DNA of 64,000 nucleotides from Dioszegia crocea (lineage: Eukaryota; Basidiomycota; Tremellomycetes; Tremellales; Bulleribasidiaceae), in NCBI GenBank assembly GCA_001600615.1, contig BCKK01000009.1, positions 1 to 64,000 of the forward strand. Direction: 5' to 3'. This document shows, piece by piece, positions 35,524 to 54,137 of the stretch (position 1 is the stretch's first letter; every line of letters starts with the position of its first letter). The position numbers and the translations under genes are program-made. The notes below the pieces were generated by a model. The model saw nothing but the letters and a program-made list of their open reading frames with translations, searched no databases and was not told the origin of the DNA.

Positions 35524-37411
35524 TTATGTTTCGCCTGACTTAGCGAACCAAACCTCGGCCTCCTTCTCCACGTTCTTCTCCGTGCAGGACTTGATTTCCA
35601 ACCCGCCCACCGCTCCGCCTTGACCCCAGAAGTCCTCGAACATACCGATACCGTGATCAGTCACGACACAGCGGCCTACGCCTGTGATATGTGCAGTATA
35701 TGACTGACCTCCTCCCACCTGCTGAACCTCCTTGGCCTTGATCCATGCTCGCGTAAAAATTGGTCCGTTGACCGGGGATAGAAGTAGGGATCCGCGCAGA
35801 TCGTGGGCTAGATCTCCCAGGTATATCTGGGCGCCGGGTCGTAAGGGAATTGTATTGCCAGGGTAAGTCTCGAGAAGGTCAGACATTACCCTGCCTAAGG
35901 GGTGATCTTCGATTCCCACGACACACAAAGTGCCGTACGCCCCTTCTGTATACGTCCCCCTGATATCTCTGCTTGGGCGGGGGTACTCTAGTGGTTGATG
36001 TGGGAGTGAGGGGTTGCGTAGACTCGGAGGCATGAACACCTTCTCCCAGTCCACACGCTCCTGGATGCAGAGTAGATCGTCTAGAAGCATCTTGTACACG
36101 GTGTCGAGCGCATCTGCGCCAAAGGTTGTGTCGTTGCAGAAGATAGCGAGGGCGATGTTGTCGTCAGGCAGCCGGTACACAAACGAGTAATGTCCCGGTA
36201 GACTACCTGTGTGGCCAACGATCCGATGGCCCCGATAAAAATCCACGTGTTGGCCTATCCCATAGAACATTTGGCTGGAGGAGCGGTGGGATGATTGCAC
36301 GGGTCCGAAGGCTGTTCGAGGCCTATTGAGCTCATCCAATAAAGCTTTGGGGAGGATTTGGGGGTCTAAAGACTCTCTAAGCCAGAGCAACTAAACGATT
36401 AGCTCGCCAAATCATAGCATTCTCGAGCGCAATGTAAGAATGCCGACAGCGGGAACATACGATATCGTCGCCCGTGGTCCAGGCACCTCCTGCGGCAGCC
36501 AAGAACAGCCCATCACCATGGTTCCAGAACCTGGTCTGTCCCAATTCACCAACATCCCCCGGCCCGGTTTGATCATAGTGAATAAACCCTTCAACTCGCC
36601 TCTTCGAAGCTGAGGCTTTCTCATGCTCAAAATGCGTATTTGTCATCCCTAGCGGATCCAGGATGTGTCGCTTAACGAAGTCGTGGTACGTCATTCCCGA
36701 CAGCTGTGAGACTAATTCGCCAATAAGGATAAAGCTGGCATTGGAATAGATAGCGCTCCGGCGGAAAGCGCTAGCAGGGCGATGATATCGCATTCGGTAG
36801 ACAATAGCGGCAGGGGTATCATCAGCGAAGCTGAAGAAATACCGTCAGCGTGTGGACTTCCTCCATTAGAAACGCTCATCCCCATGCAGCATTGTTGACA
36901 GGTAGCCCTAGGCGCATAGCTACTGGGTTAGCCGATGTGATGAAGAAGAACAGGTGCAAGTACTCACAGAGAGCGTCTTCGATATCGGCGTTCTCCTGAA
37001 CTTCCTTATCCATTACCTCCCACTCCGGCAAGATCGCTTTGATCTTTGTATTCCAGGCCAGCCTTTCGCCATTTTTCAGTCTGATCCCTTGTGCGATCAG
37101 TAAGCCAATGCTGACAGATGCGAAGACCTTCGAGCAGGAGGCTATGGAGTGCTGAGACTGCGATCATAAGCTCTCAGCAAAAGGGGAAAATGAGCACGTA
37201 CATCTGCCAACCAAGGAGATCCGGCAAAATCCCTGATGCCAAGGGCAGTCACGCTTGACTCCCAGCTGCCCTGGATCTGGCGGACGACCGAGATGCACAT
37301 CCCGGGTATTTTGTACTTCGCCATTAGGGTTTCTATGGCCCGCAGATTGTCGGGAGAAATGCTATACGGCATCCCGACCTCGGACTGATCGTTTGGCGTC
37401 AAATCTGTCAT
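35524..37411 (-). CDS. Beta-lactamase-fold serine hydrolase (class C/esterase type)
   Basis: Start chosen at 37411 (MTDLTPNDQSEVG); exon 1 is 37411-37202 and ends in phase 0. The last exon carries the long C-terminal part and stops at TAA 35524-35526. The serine-nucleophile motif S-x-x-K is ASCSKVF early in exon 2, the Tyr motif Y-x-N is AIYSNASF, and the third motif is HTG in IVGHTGSLPGHYSF. These define the penicillin-binding/beta-lactamase-like hydrolases, in fungi usually esterases, D-aminoacylases or secondary-metabolite enzymes rather than drug resistance genes. About 130 residues of extra C-terminal beta domain (from about IRGTYTEGAYG) follow, resembling a lipocalin-like appendage. There is no signal peptide, so it is cytosolic. 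Confidence 0.85.
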
Positions 37412-37803
37412 GTTCGTCCTTACTTCGGTTTCTGATTGGATTGTGCGCTGTTTATCCTGCGGTGAAGATGTCGTAATGAGGCAGAAACCGCTATCAAGTA
37501 TAGCTAGCGGTAGTCTGGAGCTTGTTCTGGCGGGATCGAAGCTCCGAGTCCATTGGACGCAGACAGGGAGATGCAGTAGCAATGGTCGCTGTCTCACCAG
37601 TAGGCGCGGTGTCACCTCGAAAGTCCCGTCGAAACTGGATCTAGAGTGGAACTGGGATAGTCCTTTGGAGACTTTCGCAAACAGACTTTGCTCTTTGTAT
37701 GTACGAGTACGTGCACAACCAATAAACCCGCTGTGTAACTATGCACAGCCACTGTCACGCAGGACGCTGTACGGGGACCCCGTACCTTATTTGGTCCTCG
37801 GCT

Positions 37804-37824
37804 ACACACACACACACACACACA
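37804..37824. repeat. (AC)n dinucleotide microsatellite
   Basis: About ten uninterrupted AC units sit in the intergenic region between the serine hydrolase and retroelement copy 2, followed by TATATATC-like sequence. Confidence 0.9.
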
Positions 37825-37969
37825 TATATCACGTGACACATAGACCCATGCCCAAACTTAGACCCATCTTCGGTCAGAGCTCGATCAGAGACTCTGGGGC
37901 ACAATCAAGGTCTTCCGCGCAGCTTCAGCTCCTCATCAGTACGAGGACGAGGGTCAGGGGTTACCTCAG

Positions 37970-38387
37970 GGTGATTGAGTTGCATTTGTGGGTGGGTGAG
38001 TGAGTTGCATTTGTGCTATGTAGTAGGTACTTGGGTTTGCTACTAGTTAGCCTCTCTCACCCCCGTCTACCACCCTGCTTCCCAAGTCTTCGCCCTCGCT
38101 CTCACCAGTCCCAGTGACATCCTTCTCATCATGTACTCCCAGGTCCCGCTCGAAACCGCCTTCTTCCATTCCTCCATCCTCTTCACCGTCTCCGTCTCTA
38201 TCAGCCCGTCCGCCGAGAAGACCAAAGGGGAGAATCTTCCCAGCCCGCCAGGTTGCGCCCTGACCGTCTCCCTGTGCACCGAGTTGAGATAGCGCTGTAG
38301 TTGGACCAGCGTCTTATCCCACGGACTTGCGTCCTCCTCGGGCCCGGCAGTCAGCCCTCCTCGAGTCCGTCCCGTAGACTTATGCAC
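37970..38387 (-). mobile_element. 5'-truncated retroelement tail, copy 2
   Basis: The frame 38387-38067 (106 aa) is colinear with the plus-strand fragment at 7845-8132, sharing TLVQL, VHRETV, GRFSPLVFS, LIETETVKR, MRRMSLGLVRAR and TWEA. Past its stop, the tail motif ATGCAACTCA(A/C)TCACCC occurs twice (38010-37995 and 37985-37970 on the minus strand), against once in copy 1. The frame is less damaged than copy 1, which has lost a few codons. It probably derives from the C-terminus of a non-LTR-type polyprotein; the family is not certain. Confidence 0.5.
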
Positions 38388-38610
38388 CTTATCAAATAGG
38401 GGGTTTAGGGGTCACAGTTCGAACAGTCAGGCTACATGAATACAAACGCTACGTGGTACAGGACATATTGTAGACCTAATGCAGTGAGCAAGACGCTATT
38501 ATGGGTAAATTGCTGGGACGCCGGCGACATGACTTTTATCCACTCCGCTGCGCCTACTCCACCCAAACCATGACTTCCCTGACTCCCCCTCACCTAATTC
38601 TGACCAGAGC

Positions 38611-41600
38611 TTATACCACCAAGCTCCGCCCCACCACCTCTCCAGGCCTGAAAGTCAACACCTCCAAAACCGTCCTCGTCTCCCTCTGAGCCAGAATCAC
38701 CACCCTATCATCCCTACACCCAATCCGCCAGATTGAGGTACACGGTTTAGTCAACTCCCGGATGAATGCGCCCGTCCGTATATCCCAGAGCTTGACCCGC
38801 CCGTCCATCCCGCCCGAAATAACAAATCGGTCGTCGAATTGAAGGCAGGTGACGCTGTTGTCGTGTGCGCATAGCCGGTGAAGACATTCGTATGTTGATA
38901 GATCAAAGACGATTACGCGCCCGTCCGAGCCGCCAGTGAGGAGTCGGTCGCCTATGAGTTGGATTTGACCGACGAGGGAGGTGTGGCCTTGGAGGAGGGC
39001 GAGGCAGTCACTGATGGGTCAGTGGTATTCTGGTAAATGAGACGGAAAGACATACCCAGTAGCCGCGCTCCAGACTCTGACTGTTGAGTCCAAAGATCCA
39101 GTAATGATCCTTTCGCCGTCAAACGCGCAAGAGTAGATTTGGTGATAGTGACCATGTAGGACGTGTACACATTCTCCAGTGTCGACATTCCAGACCTGAT
39201 TTATTAGCTTGACTCGAGCCACGCAGATCGAATCGTCTCGTCGAACTCAATCAGCGAAGCCTCCCTTGACACTATCTCCTACGCTCCAGAATTCCCACAA
39301 TCGCTCGAATACACCCTTGGACTGAACCAAAACTCACTCTGGCGGTATTGTCATAACTTCCCGAGACCGCCATATTCCCAGCAATCTCCACGCATCTCAC
39401 ACTGCCCGTATGTCCCACCAATTGCCGAAGCAAGACACCCTTGTGAATATCCCAGACTCGGAGGGAATTATCGCGGGATCCGGAAATTGCAATAGGGCGT
39501 CGGTCGAGGACTTTGAGACAGCGGATAGTGGAGTTGTGGCCTGATAAGGAGTGTACACATGCTCTGAGAGTGTTAGCGGGGATCATGAATGATTTTCGAG
39601 GTCCAGGGGCAGGAATTATAAATTGGTAACGGATGGTTCAAGTTGAGAAACGCAAACTTACCCAGTGTCCACATCCCATACTTTCACCTGCCGGTCACAT
39701 CCCCCACTGACGACCAAATGTCTTGCCCCCATCCCACTCGACGACCATCCTCTCGCTGATCCACAAATATCACTACTCCTCATTCGTTTCGCCGGATAAA
39801 TCGGCGCGTCGCCCTTCCTCGATCGATTGTACTGCCCGCCCGGGCCACCAGAACTGCCGGAACGATGTACGCCAGGGAAAGAGGAAGGTGGGATCGGCGG
39901 CTGTGATGACGTTGATGACGTAGCGCCGAAATGAGTCGGGCCAAAAGCGTACCTCGAGCTCGAACTAGATGGGTTTGAAGAGTCGAAAGGAGGTGTAGAA
40001 GTGGGATCGAATCCGACTGAGGGGGGACCAGACGTATATGCCGATTCTGACATTTCGGTGTTGGTCTCGTCCCGACGTGGAGAGCTCTCGCTTATTCTCC
40101 GAGTCGAAGATAGTCCGAATTGAGAACTGGTAAGATGTGGGACATCACGTCGTGTAAATCCGGCCGGATATCGGGATGACGCATCATCGTAATCGTCATC
40201 TCCCGGCTCTGGGATCGCTGGGGATACCAATACCAACGTCCAGACTCCCCTTTCGTGCCCGACTAGCGAATGTCGGAAACGGGCATTATGAGCGTCAAAG
40301 ATGTGGATCCGGGAATTCGCCATACCGACGATCATGTGGTGGTTGTTGATGGCCAATGAAGTTACGACGCCATCATCTTCTGATATCGCGATGAATTGCT
40401 TGAGTACCCTGCCGCCCTGGAGCCAATTCCGTTCTGTTGTTTCAGCAATGTATCTGAATGAGAGGGCTTGTTGGCTTACGGGTCTGATAGGCATCCTTAA
40501 ACTGAGCTTTGAAGCCCGGATCTTGACGTCCGAAATCTCGCAAAGAGGGATGCGGACCCAGAGGCATTGACTGCGGGACGTAGTACTCCGGCTCGGGCTC
40601 GGATTCGTGGCTCGGATCTGGTCCCACCACCTCGGCCCGACTCGGACCAGATTCAACAATTGCTGGGCTATCTTCCCCTTGTCCCCCTCTGACTCCGCGT
40701 ACGCCTAGACCAATACCCGCATCTGCACCCCATATCGGTTGATCCAAACCCCAAGCGGGTCCACCCGCAAGTGGTGCGCCCAGACTCCACCGGCTGTTGG
40801 ATCGACGGCTCGATAGGGGGGTAACGATCGGGGTGAAGCGGTGCCAGAGGCACATATCTTTCCAGGTCTGCTCGTCCTGCAGTAGACGGTACCAATGCCG
40901 AGAGACCTGAGCGGCTTGGGTGAGGGTGTGAGCATCCGTTATCTCCAAGTCAGCTAACGGTTTTTGGCAATTTATAGAGTCAGAATTAGACTTACAAAGC
41001 TCATACAGTGTAGCGCAAGCTCTCCAGGTAAATCCCGCAGAAAGTCCCGCCTCATCCTTGGTTCGATTTTTCGGGATACAATCAGAGCCTCGTTCAGCCG
41101 GAGCGATGGGACAAGTAGGGAGAGGAAAGCATATCTCTGGGATGGGGTGAATGTTTGAAAGTGATCAATCAGTGATTGAGGATCTGTATCATTAGCGATG
41201 GGCCCATATTGCCGACCGTACATGCAGCCGACGAGACCATCAACTCACCCATCATTGATCCAAGTCTAACACCCTCAACATCCATGCCGGCGGATCGATC
41301 AGATCTCTCATCGCCATCCCAAAGACTACGCATTCCATCTTCCAAGTCTTGCCTATCCCGCCCTTGCCCAAAGCTTGGCCCGCCGATTCCGTCCCTCTCC
41401 TCCCATAAACGCCTGGATGACGCTCGCCCCGGACTCGGAGCAGGAGTCAAGGGCGCTGCAGTCTGCTGAAGCATCGCCGAGACATCTGTTGACATCCCGG
41501 CCTCGGATATGGAGCCGGACGGGGTGGGCGGAGGGAATGGTGTGAGGTAGGCGGAGGGATGGTGTTGATGTGTAAGCGACAATGATCCCGGCTGAGCTTT

Positions 41601-41696
41601 CCGAGGGACAGGTTGAAGAGGCGACTCCTGAGCCGATACACTTTCCAGATATGAGGCTAGCGAGCCAGTTGACCAGGACGAGTCATGGCTGCTCAT
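38611..41696 (-). CDS. F-box/WD40 protein of the Cdc4/Fbw7 type (SCF substrate receptor)
   Basis: From ATG 41696 (MSSHDSSWSTGSLASYL) to TAA 38611-38613, multi-exon. The N-terminal 150 residues are disordered and Pro/Ser-rich. A dimerisation-like helix (FQTFTPSQRYAFLSLLV) and then an F-box (FLRDLPGELALHCMSF, VSRHWYRLLQDEQTWKDMC) follow. A WD40 propeller spans the rest, with repeats ending in (V/L)(K/R)VWD-type signatures: GGCDRQVKVWDVDTG, SGSRDNSLRVWDIHKG, GSLDSTVRVWSAATG and GGMDGRVKLWDIRTG. A Ser-rich insertion of about 150 residues splits the propeller's first blades. The arrangement matches Cdc4/Fbw7, which deliver phosphorylated cell-cycle proteins to SCF ubiquitin ligases; sconB/Met30-like proteins are the alternative. 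Confidence 0.85.
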
Positions 41697-42210
41697 ATCG
41701 CAGAAGCCGGTAGGTTGTGTGGATAGATGGATAGATGGCGAGATTTGTGATCGTTCCGCCGGAAGCCTGTTTTGTGCCCGTGTTTTCCTTCTTACCGCCC
41801 AGGGAACCTAGTGGCCCAGTGTTTCAGGCACTCTCCTGGACAGAACTATGTCGCCCTCGCCGGATTGATGGTGCAGACAATGGAGTAGAGATGTGTAGTA
41901 CAAACAACAAAACACATGTCCGAGCGATGTTCAGATCTCAGATCTCCCCGCTAAAACCACGTGGCATCAGAAAGCCCTCAGATCAGATGGATGCAGCATG
42001 CCATGCCATAGTCTTTGCCTCTGTTGTGACTAATCTGTGTAGTCAATGATGGGGCTGAGCGTGCCACTTCAGGTAGGGGATACCGGTAGACTAGACCAGA
42101 AGGTCCAAAAAAAGGAGAAAGCCGCGTCAGAAGCTAGAGATGCATCTCGGACCTCGACTGACGGCCTCTCTTTAGCTGACTTCTTACTCTTTCCACCTTT
42201 CGCTTGAGCT

Positions 42211-42897
42211 CTAATTAGACTTCGCCCACTTTGGCGCCTCATCCTTGCCGTCATCCTCGAGCTTCTCTCCTTCCTTCTTGGTCCCATGAACCGACCTGGG
42301 GTCGTGCTCGGCCGGAGCGTATACGGTGTAAAGAGTAAGAGGGGTAGGTCCGGTGTTGATAACTGTAATGTCAGAGAACCTAGACTATGTACAGACTGTT
42401 CACTCACAGTTGTGCTTCACTCCCTGAGGAACGATAACCAAGTCGCCCGCCTCGACATCTTGCTTCTCTCCACCTACAACGGCTTGAGCCTTGCCGGCGG
42501 TGAAGAACAGATGCTGGTCGACATGGTGGACCTATTAGATGAGTATCGGCCACGACATTAGGAAGCGGACCACCCAACTTACCTCTTCACCAATATCACC
42601 GCCTGCAGGAATGTTCATCAACACAAGCTGACTGCTCCTTCCTGTCCATACGACACGTCGGAACTTGTCAACCTCAGAGCTCTTCGCGGAGATGTTCTGG
42701 ATATAGACCATCTTGTCCGCGGGGGGCTTGGAAGGGGTGCCGCTAGTGGGCAGAGGAGTCTGTTCCATTGACGAAGGCATTGTTGGTCCTGAGGAAGTGT
42801 GTGAGGTGTAGCGGATGTGCGAGGTGGGTCTGGGGATGTAGGTGCGTGGGAGAGCAACCCGGGTTAGACGATTGATGGAGCGAATTGCAGTTGACAT
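42211..42897 (-). CDS. Cupin-domain protein, probably mitochondrial
   Basis: Three exons: 42897-42583, 42531-42408 and 42362-42211, totalling 591 nt (196 aa), in frame. The first 40 residues are Arg/Ser/Thr-rich with no acids (SINRLTRVALPRTYIPRP), as in a mitochondrial presequence. The cupin motif 1 region reads GGDIGEEVHHVDQHLFF with two His and one downstream acidic position, and motif 2 is AGDLVIVPQGVKHNF, both metal-binding patterns intact. The C-terminus ends in a charged tail (EGEKLEDDGKDEAPKW). Short cupins of this type are seen in bacteria and fungi as isomerases or unassigned dioxygenase-like proteins. Substrate is unknown. Confidence 0.85.
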
Positions 42898-43130
42898 GTA
42901 TGGCGAAGGAGGGAAGATGGCGGGGCTGATGGGCTGTATATATAGCAGGCTGGAGATCGATCTTGGGGTCAAGGGAGTAGTGGACGCATCGGCTACTATT
43001 GCCACCGAGTGATGACGTACTAGTCGATCGCCACTTACGTTACCTCTCCCTCTCCTACTCTATCTGCGAGAGTACTGTAGTGCGACATCGATTGAAGTGA
43101 ACATTGCAGCAATACATAGACATACAAAGT

Positions 43131-44161
43131 CTACAAGCTGTCACTCATCGCCTGCCACTTGGCCCCAGCTTGACGCATCGTCCCCAACAAAAGCCCATTG
43201 TCCGCACCAGACATAGCGAATCGGGCTGACTTGTGCTTTCTGGCGATCTGCTCGAGGATCTCGGGCCGGCCACTGATGAAATTAGCCTGACATCTGATAC
43301 TGACACGGACGATTACTCACTTGACGCCGCCCATACCCACTGACACTAGACGGCCATTGACGCTCGCCTTTTCACAGGCTGCTGCGACGGTAGCATAGGC
43401 TTCTAGCAACCTCGGACTGTCAAAGTCGGACGGTATACCCATACTGTATTGTCAGTCCCAGTCTGACCATCAAGATGTAGACCTACTCCTGAGTCAGATC
43501 TGCACTACCGATCAGAAGGACATCCACACCCGGTACGGCAGCAATCTCACTGACTGTCAGCTAGAGCGGTTGTCAGAACTCACTCAGCCAGCTCCAGCGC
43601 ACGCTCCGTTTCAATCATAACAATCACCAGCGTAGCTTCGTTCGCCACCTGATTGGCGAACTTGGGAGGCACCGAGGCGTACTTCAGAGCTGGCATACCG
43701 GTAGTAGCTGAACGTTCGCCGAGGGGTGCGAATCGAGCGTATCGAACGACGTGTTGTGCCTCTGCGGCGGAGTTGACGTGTGGTACAATGACAGCCTGGG
43801 CCCCCCCGTCTAGACATCGAGAGATCCAGTCTGAAGAGTTGGCAGGGACTCGAACGATAGGTGTGACACTGATGGATCAGCGGTCAAATCAAACCGAGAC
43901 TTACCCAGCCGACAAAGCCGCACAGCTCAACTGATTGGCCTCTTTAAGCCCAAAGCTCGAGTGTTCCAGGTCAATCAAGACGGCATCGAAGCCTGACACA
44001 GCTGCGAATTGGACGACTTCGATGTTCTCAATCATCTTGATGGAGAAGGCATGAGCCAGCTGACCAGCTTGAAGCTTGGACTTGACGCGGTTGGGCACGG
44101 CATGGGCTCGGGCGGCAGCGATGCCGCTTGCGTCGGCGGATTCCGATTGGGTGACGGTCAT
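43131..44161 (-). CDS. HpcH/HpaI-family aldolase (class II pyruvate aldolase)
   Basis: Five exons: 44161-43905, 43868-43584, 43549-43487, 43443-43321 and 43272-43131, totalling 870 nt (289 aa) in frame. The barrel landmarks are FDAVLIDLEHSSFG, TPIVRVPANSSDW, GAQAVIVPHVN, VIVMIETERALE (metal-binding Glu) and VDVLLIGSADLTQDMG (metal-binding Asp). These enzymes cleave 4-hydroxy-2-keto acids to pyruvate plus an aldehyde, or the reverse. The gene lies divergent to a Dal5-type permease with 340 bp between starts, which suggests joint use of an imported organic acid. Fungal relatives are often annotated only by family. Confidence 0.9.
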
Positions 44162-44501
44162 GGTGCGTGATGGATGAGCTTGTTGAGGATGGGGTAGATG
44201 AGTCAAGCATTTCCAGTGAGGTATGGATGACAGATATATAGCAAGCAAGATTGACGGAAAGCCCAACCCGCAACACGGAAGACCCCTCCGTGTGATGATC
44301 ATCTGCCGAGGGATGCCGGGTGGTTACTGGGTGAGATTGCGGAGGTGGAGGTGCGGGGAAGGAGCGGGGTTCCGCCTCCGAGATTTGGCTTGGGGCCCAA
44401 TATTTCCTCAATCCATCTACTTCATACATGAACGCATACCTATAAGTAACAGCGATGAGAGCGCAATCTAGGCAGAAATCCATCCTGACTATCAATCAAA
44501 G
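44162..44501. promoter_or_regulatory. Divergent promoter with inverted CGGAGG/CCTCCG blocks
   Basis: This spacer between the aldolase and permease starts has CGGAGG at 44340-44345 and CGCCTCCG at 44383-44390, in inverted orientation across a GC-rich core, plus a further CTCCG near 44286. The arrangement resembles the CGGAGG/CTCCG cluster at 22988-23010 in the dehydrogenase/regulator spacer. Shared regulation is inference. Confidence 0.4.
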
Positions 44502-46428
44502 ATGTCTTACGAAGTTCAGCACCTCGGCCGCGTCGAAAGCAAGCCTGAACAAGAGAGGATCGAGATGTCCTCCTTGGAGGAGAAACTCGATGCGGAAATC
44601 CCACAGGCCACGCTTGGTCCCCCCTCGTACACCCTCGAGGAAGAACGCAAAGGTGGGTTCCTAGTTTGATACATCATAGCTATCTGCAGCTGATGTTCAG
44701 TCCGGAGAAAGATGGATTTGGTCATCTTGCCTCTTTTGTGTTTGATGAGTATCTGCTCGTACCTCGACCGAGCGAACATCGGTGCAGCCAATACGTGAGT
44801 GATATAGCGTGAGCCCGCGCTGATATTTAGAGCGGGCATGAGTGCCGACTTGGGTCTGACCACGGCTCAGTACCAGTATGTCTCATCGCTCGATCCATCC
44901 TTCCGATACTGACAGCCTCAGATTGCTCCTCACCATCTTCTACGTCGTCTATACTGCGTTTCAGTGGGAGTTCATCCTGCTCAAGTACATCCCTCCTCGA
45001 ATCTGGCTTGCTTCGATTGTCACTCTGTGGGGTCTAGCATCTGCCTTGCAGGGTATCACCGTCAACTTTGGGGGAATGATGGCTTGCGTGAGTAAACGTC
45101 AAGGCTCGTCTGCCTGGAGAGTTATCGCTGACAAGTGATAGCGTATCGCCATTGCAGCTCTGGAAGCCGGTGGCGCTCCGGCCATTTCTTTCTACTTCAC
45201 CATGCTCTACCCTCGAGAAGATTTTGGTTTCCGATGGGCAGTCTTCCAAGCCTCTAGTTGCTTGTCGAACGCATTTGCTGGGTAAGTCTTTCAATTCTGG
45301 TTTGAGGCGAGACCGCTGACAAGGATATAGTGCAGTCGCATATGGTCTTGTACAGCTCAAAACTTCTCTTGCGCCTTGGCGTCTTGTCTTCATTGTCGAA
45401 TCGGCAGTAAGTCTTTACCTCTTCACTACATGTTTCGCACCCTAGACTGATACCCCAGCCCACCTTCATCTGCGCAGCATTGGTATTCTTCTTCATCCCC
45501 AATAGCCCCGACAAATGTCTCTTCCTCAACGTCCGAGAACGCGAAATTGCACTTGAACGAGTACAGCGAGGAGCCATCGTCGAGAAGCACGGTTTCAACT
45601 TCCGACACTTGCTAGAAGGTTTCAAAGAGCCATGGACTTGGTGGATTGGGATCATTCATTTCTTTGGTGGGGCAGCTTTCAACTCGTAAGTCCTATTCTG
45701 TCGCTATACATCTTGGATACCAGCTAATGGCAACAGCCTTCCGGTGTTCATCACATCAATCCTGCGTGATATGGGCTTCACCTCGATTGCCGCCCAGGGT
45801 CTCTCAGCTCCTCCATACCTTATCGCCTACGTTATCGCCATCGCCTGCGCTTACTTCTCCGACAAGTACTCGATCCGAGGCTGGTACATCGCTGTCGGCC
45901 AAGGTATTGGCGCTGTTGGCTATATGATTATCGCGTTTGCCGGTCCAATTGCCGCTCGATACTTTGCAGTTTACATCACTGTGATCGGAATGTATATCGC
46001 TCAGCCGCTCATGTAAGTCGGGCAGTCCATACAATAGTCTAGTCTGTGCTGATCCTAAAGGTTCTCTTGGTGCGCTACCAATGCCGAGTCGGACAGTAAG
46101 CGTGCTGCAACCTTGCTTCTTTTCTTGGTGTAAGTTGTGTTCCTCCTTGGTGAACATACCGGTGCTTGTCGCTCATATTCTTAGCACCGGCCAATTAGGC
46201 TCCATCCTCGGCTCAAACGTATACGACGATGGACCCCGTTACGTCAAAGGTAACTCAGTTTGCGCAGGTGGTCTCATCGCCAATGTCATTCTCGCCGTCA
46301 CTGGCATCTACTATCTCAAATACCGTAACAAGAAGAAGGACGAAAAGCACGGTCCGGTTCAGAAGGACGCCATCATGCTACAGCGCGCGGACGGATCGGA
46401 TGACCCAAACTGGCGATTCGTTTATTAA
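44502..46428 (+). CDS. MFS anion:cation symporter (Dal5/allantoate-permease type)
   Basis: Start 44502 (MSYEVQHLGRVESKPEQ) and stop 46426-46428, with about nine exons. Exon 2 begins after ...GTTCAG near 44699, and the last junction joins TTG-GT to CACCGG after 46190. The family pattern is clear: the first TM ends with YLDRANIGAAN (D-R-x-N-I-G-A/N-A), followed by TAQYQLLLTIFYVVYTAF and the GGAPAISFYFTMLYPREDFG segment; the DFGFRW turn and the second half (SDKYSIRGWYIAVGQ) fit. Members move allantoate, nicotinate, ureidosuccinate, thiazole or other small carboxylates with protons across the plasma membrane. The 12 TM segments appear complete. It pairs with the divergent HpcH/HpaI aldolase, so an aromatic or sugar-derived acid is plausible as substrate. 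Confidence 0.9.
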
Positions 46429-46822
46429 GCGCAGGGAGTCGAGTGGATAACGGGGAAAACATCTTGTACGCCTGAAGTCGGGTTGGTAACGTTTATGTAG
46501 GCTGCGGAATTAAGTAAGGCAAACATCAGGTAGTACAATATTATGCAGTGTCTAGTGGCAGCGCAAACGTCAGTCGTGCATCAAAAGATTCTTTGTGTCA
46601 AGCTTGACGGTGTACGCACAGTTGTTAGCAAACGCATGATGAAGCTGCAAGATCAAATCTCCACACCCTCGATGAGCTCGCAATACTCGGCTCGATCATG
46701 TTCATCTTACACCTTCAATCTGAATGAGTACGCATATACATACTGGTATTTGTCAACTGCAGAGTAGAGCTCTTCACTCTCCTCTTCTCCACTGTCCCTC
46801 CATCATCATCTCCCCTCCTATC
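46429..46822. other. Convergent intergenic, no gene
   Basis: About 390 bp between two facing stops. It contains only 3' flanks; the small frame 46543-46767 has nothing to support it. Confidence 0.5.
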
Positions 46823-53800
<6,978 letters not shown>

Positions 53801-54137
53801 TGTCTTAATTAGACCTTGCCGTTGTTGGGACGGCCACTGTAGGTGTAGCCCACATTTAGATTGCTTCTAGACGGTAAGGTGACAGCGCAAAAAGGTATAA
53901 GACGCGTCGAGGCGACAACAGTGCGCGCGCCTAACTCACCCATGCATGCACCCAAAGGGAAGGCGCGCCTATCAACCAGAGATGTCACGTGTCCCGGACA
54001 CCGCAAGGTGAAATACCTCGCGCCTAACTTGCCGAAGGCTTTTCCGGCCAAAATAGGCGCTGGCAATACTTGCCACTGAGCTCCATCTCAACTTTGCACC
54101 CTTGTCCGCCTCTTATCATCACTCACCTTCACTATCT
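53801..54137. promoter_or_regulatory. Divergent promoter between AAA-ATPase and SPRY gene
   Basis: A 337-bp spacer between starts at 53800 and 54138. It is GC-rich with several palindromes (GCGCGC near 53925, GGCGCGCC near 53963) and a CACGTG-like GTCACGTG at 53983-53990, an E-box core. No gene is expected here. Confidence 0.4.

Noticed and set aside
53925..53990. GC-rich palindromes upstream of the SPRY gene as an origin or attachment site
   Set aside because: Explained more simply as promoter sequence; no mobile-element features nearby.
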